64,000 nucleotides of DNA from an uncultured Prevotella sp. Lineage in GTDB: Bacteria > Bacteroidota > Bacteroidia > Bacteroidales > Bacteroidaceae. Positions 63,904-64,000 of this stretch are shown here, in pieces (within the stretch, counting starts at the first letter, position 1; every line of letters starts with the position of its first letter). Under the pieces are notes generated by a model, which was given only the letters and a program-made list of their open reading frames with translations, made no database searches and had not been told where the DNA came from. Location of the stretch: assembly GCA_902495455.1 (NCBI GenBank), contig CABUXJ010000001.1, positions 91,456-155,455 on the forward strand, given 5' to 3'. The position numbers were made by a program, and so were the translations under genes.

Positions 63904-63968
63904 CAACGCTTCAGTCCCTCCATTGCTCATGGAGCGTAGCGTAATGGGCAATGGAGGGACAACGCTTC
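63904..63968. repeat. Hairpin flanked by an 8-bp direct repeat, right after the truncated recombinase
   Basis: GTCCCTCCATTGC (63914-63926) pairs with GCAATGGAGGGAC (63948-63960). The direct repeat AACGCTTC flanks it (63904-63911 and 63961-63968), which resembles a target-site duplication around an inserted hairpin. Confidence 0.65.
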
Positions 63969-64000
63969 GAATGGCAGGAGAGTTGACAGGCAATACAAAA

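Overview
The window looks like chromosome of a high-GC Bacteroidales bacterium, most like Prevotellaceae. The evidence is internal. Promoters are of the Bacteroidetes type (-7 TAnnTTTG, -33 TTG/TTTG). Shine-Dalgarno sites are absent. There is a SprA (type IX secretion) gene, a type V (Mfa1/Mfa2) fimbrial operon, an arm-binding tyrosine recombinase of the Bacteroidetes kind, and GH28/GH35/GH127/PL1 enzymes for pectin. Genus and species cannot be fixed from the sequence alone.

Layout. 0-5 kb: leftward genes for a RecD-like helicase, a 4'-phosphopantetheinyl transferase and RmuC, plus a vWA lipoprotein. 5.5-10 kb: a small secreted protein, meso-diaminopimelate dehydrogenase (convergent), then a PbgA/YejM-like membrane sulfatase-fold protein. 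10-18.5 kb: ruvA followed by the giant sprA. 19.4-28.6 kb: a pectin/plant-glycan cluster, with rightward GH28 polygalacturonase facing a leftward GH127 / DUF2264 / heparinase-like / GH35 operon. 29.5-37.7 kb: YitT transporter, then leftward rsfS-ftsH-cdsA, tRNA-Gln, a DUF349 protein and CorA. 39-43 kb: PepD, a four-helix-bundle (S23-type) gene, a flippase-like membrane protein and a glycine-zipper lipoprotein. 43.5-50 kb: PL1 pectate lyase, gdhA, rlpA, O-acetylhomoserine sulfhydrylase and rsmA. 51.9-62.8 kb: a fimbrial operon of seven genes (DUF3575, DUF3868/OmpA-like, Mfa1 major subunit, Mfa2 anchor, an accessory lipoprotein, a 1,144-residue DUF4906 lipoprotein and a DUF5106 thioredoxin-fold lipoprotein). 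63.3 kb: a tyrosine recombinase that stops before its catalytic domain.

The most striking signals lie between the genes. (1) About 0.7 kb in front of the fimbrial operon holds five copies of an 8-3-8 dyad site (arms like CTTCTCTT / AAGAGAAG). They form one inverted pair with central triplet CAT/ATG around a promoter that at present points away from the operon, and a second set (two direct, one inverted) with central triplet ACC/GGT. This is a strong candidate for an ON/OFF promoter-inversion switch for fimbriae. (2) A dispersed intergenic element of roughly 310-395 bp occurs five times, about every 10 kb and always in the same orientation. It is bounded by AATTTAACA-type direct motifs and has a GC-rich palindromic core whose outer stem co-varies between copies. 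(3) Many long perfect or near-perfect hairpins are present, several with arms built of short tandem repeats. They form at least three sequence families. One sits in frame inside the helicase gene, one supplies the C-terminus of RlpA, and related arms flank the four-helix-bundle gene.

No rRNA, CRISPR array, complete insertion sequence or SusC/SusD pair was seen.
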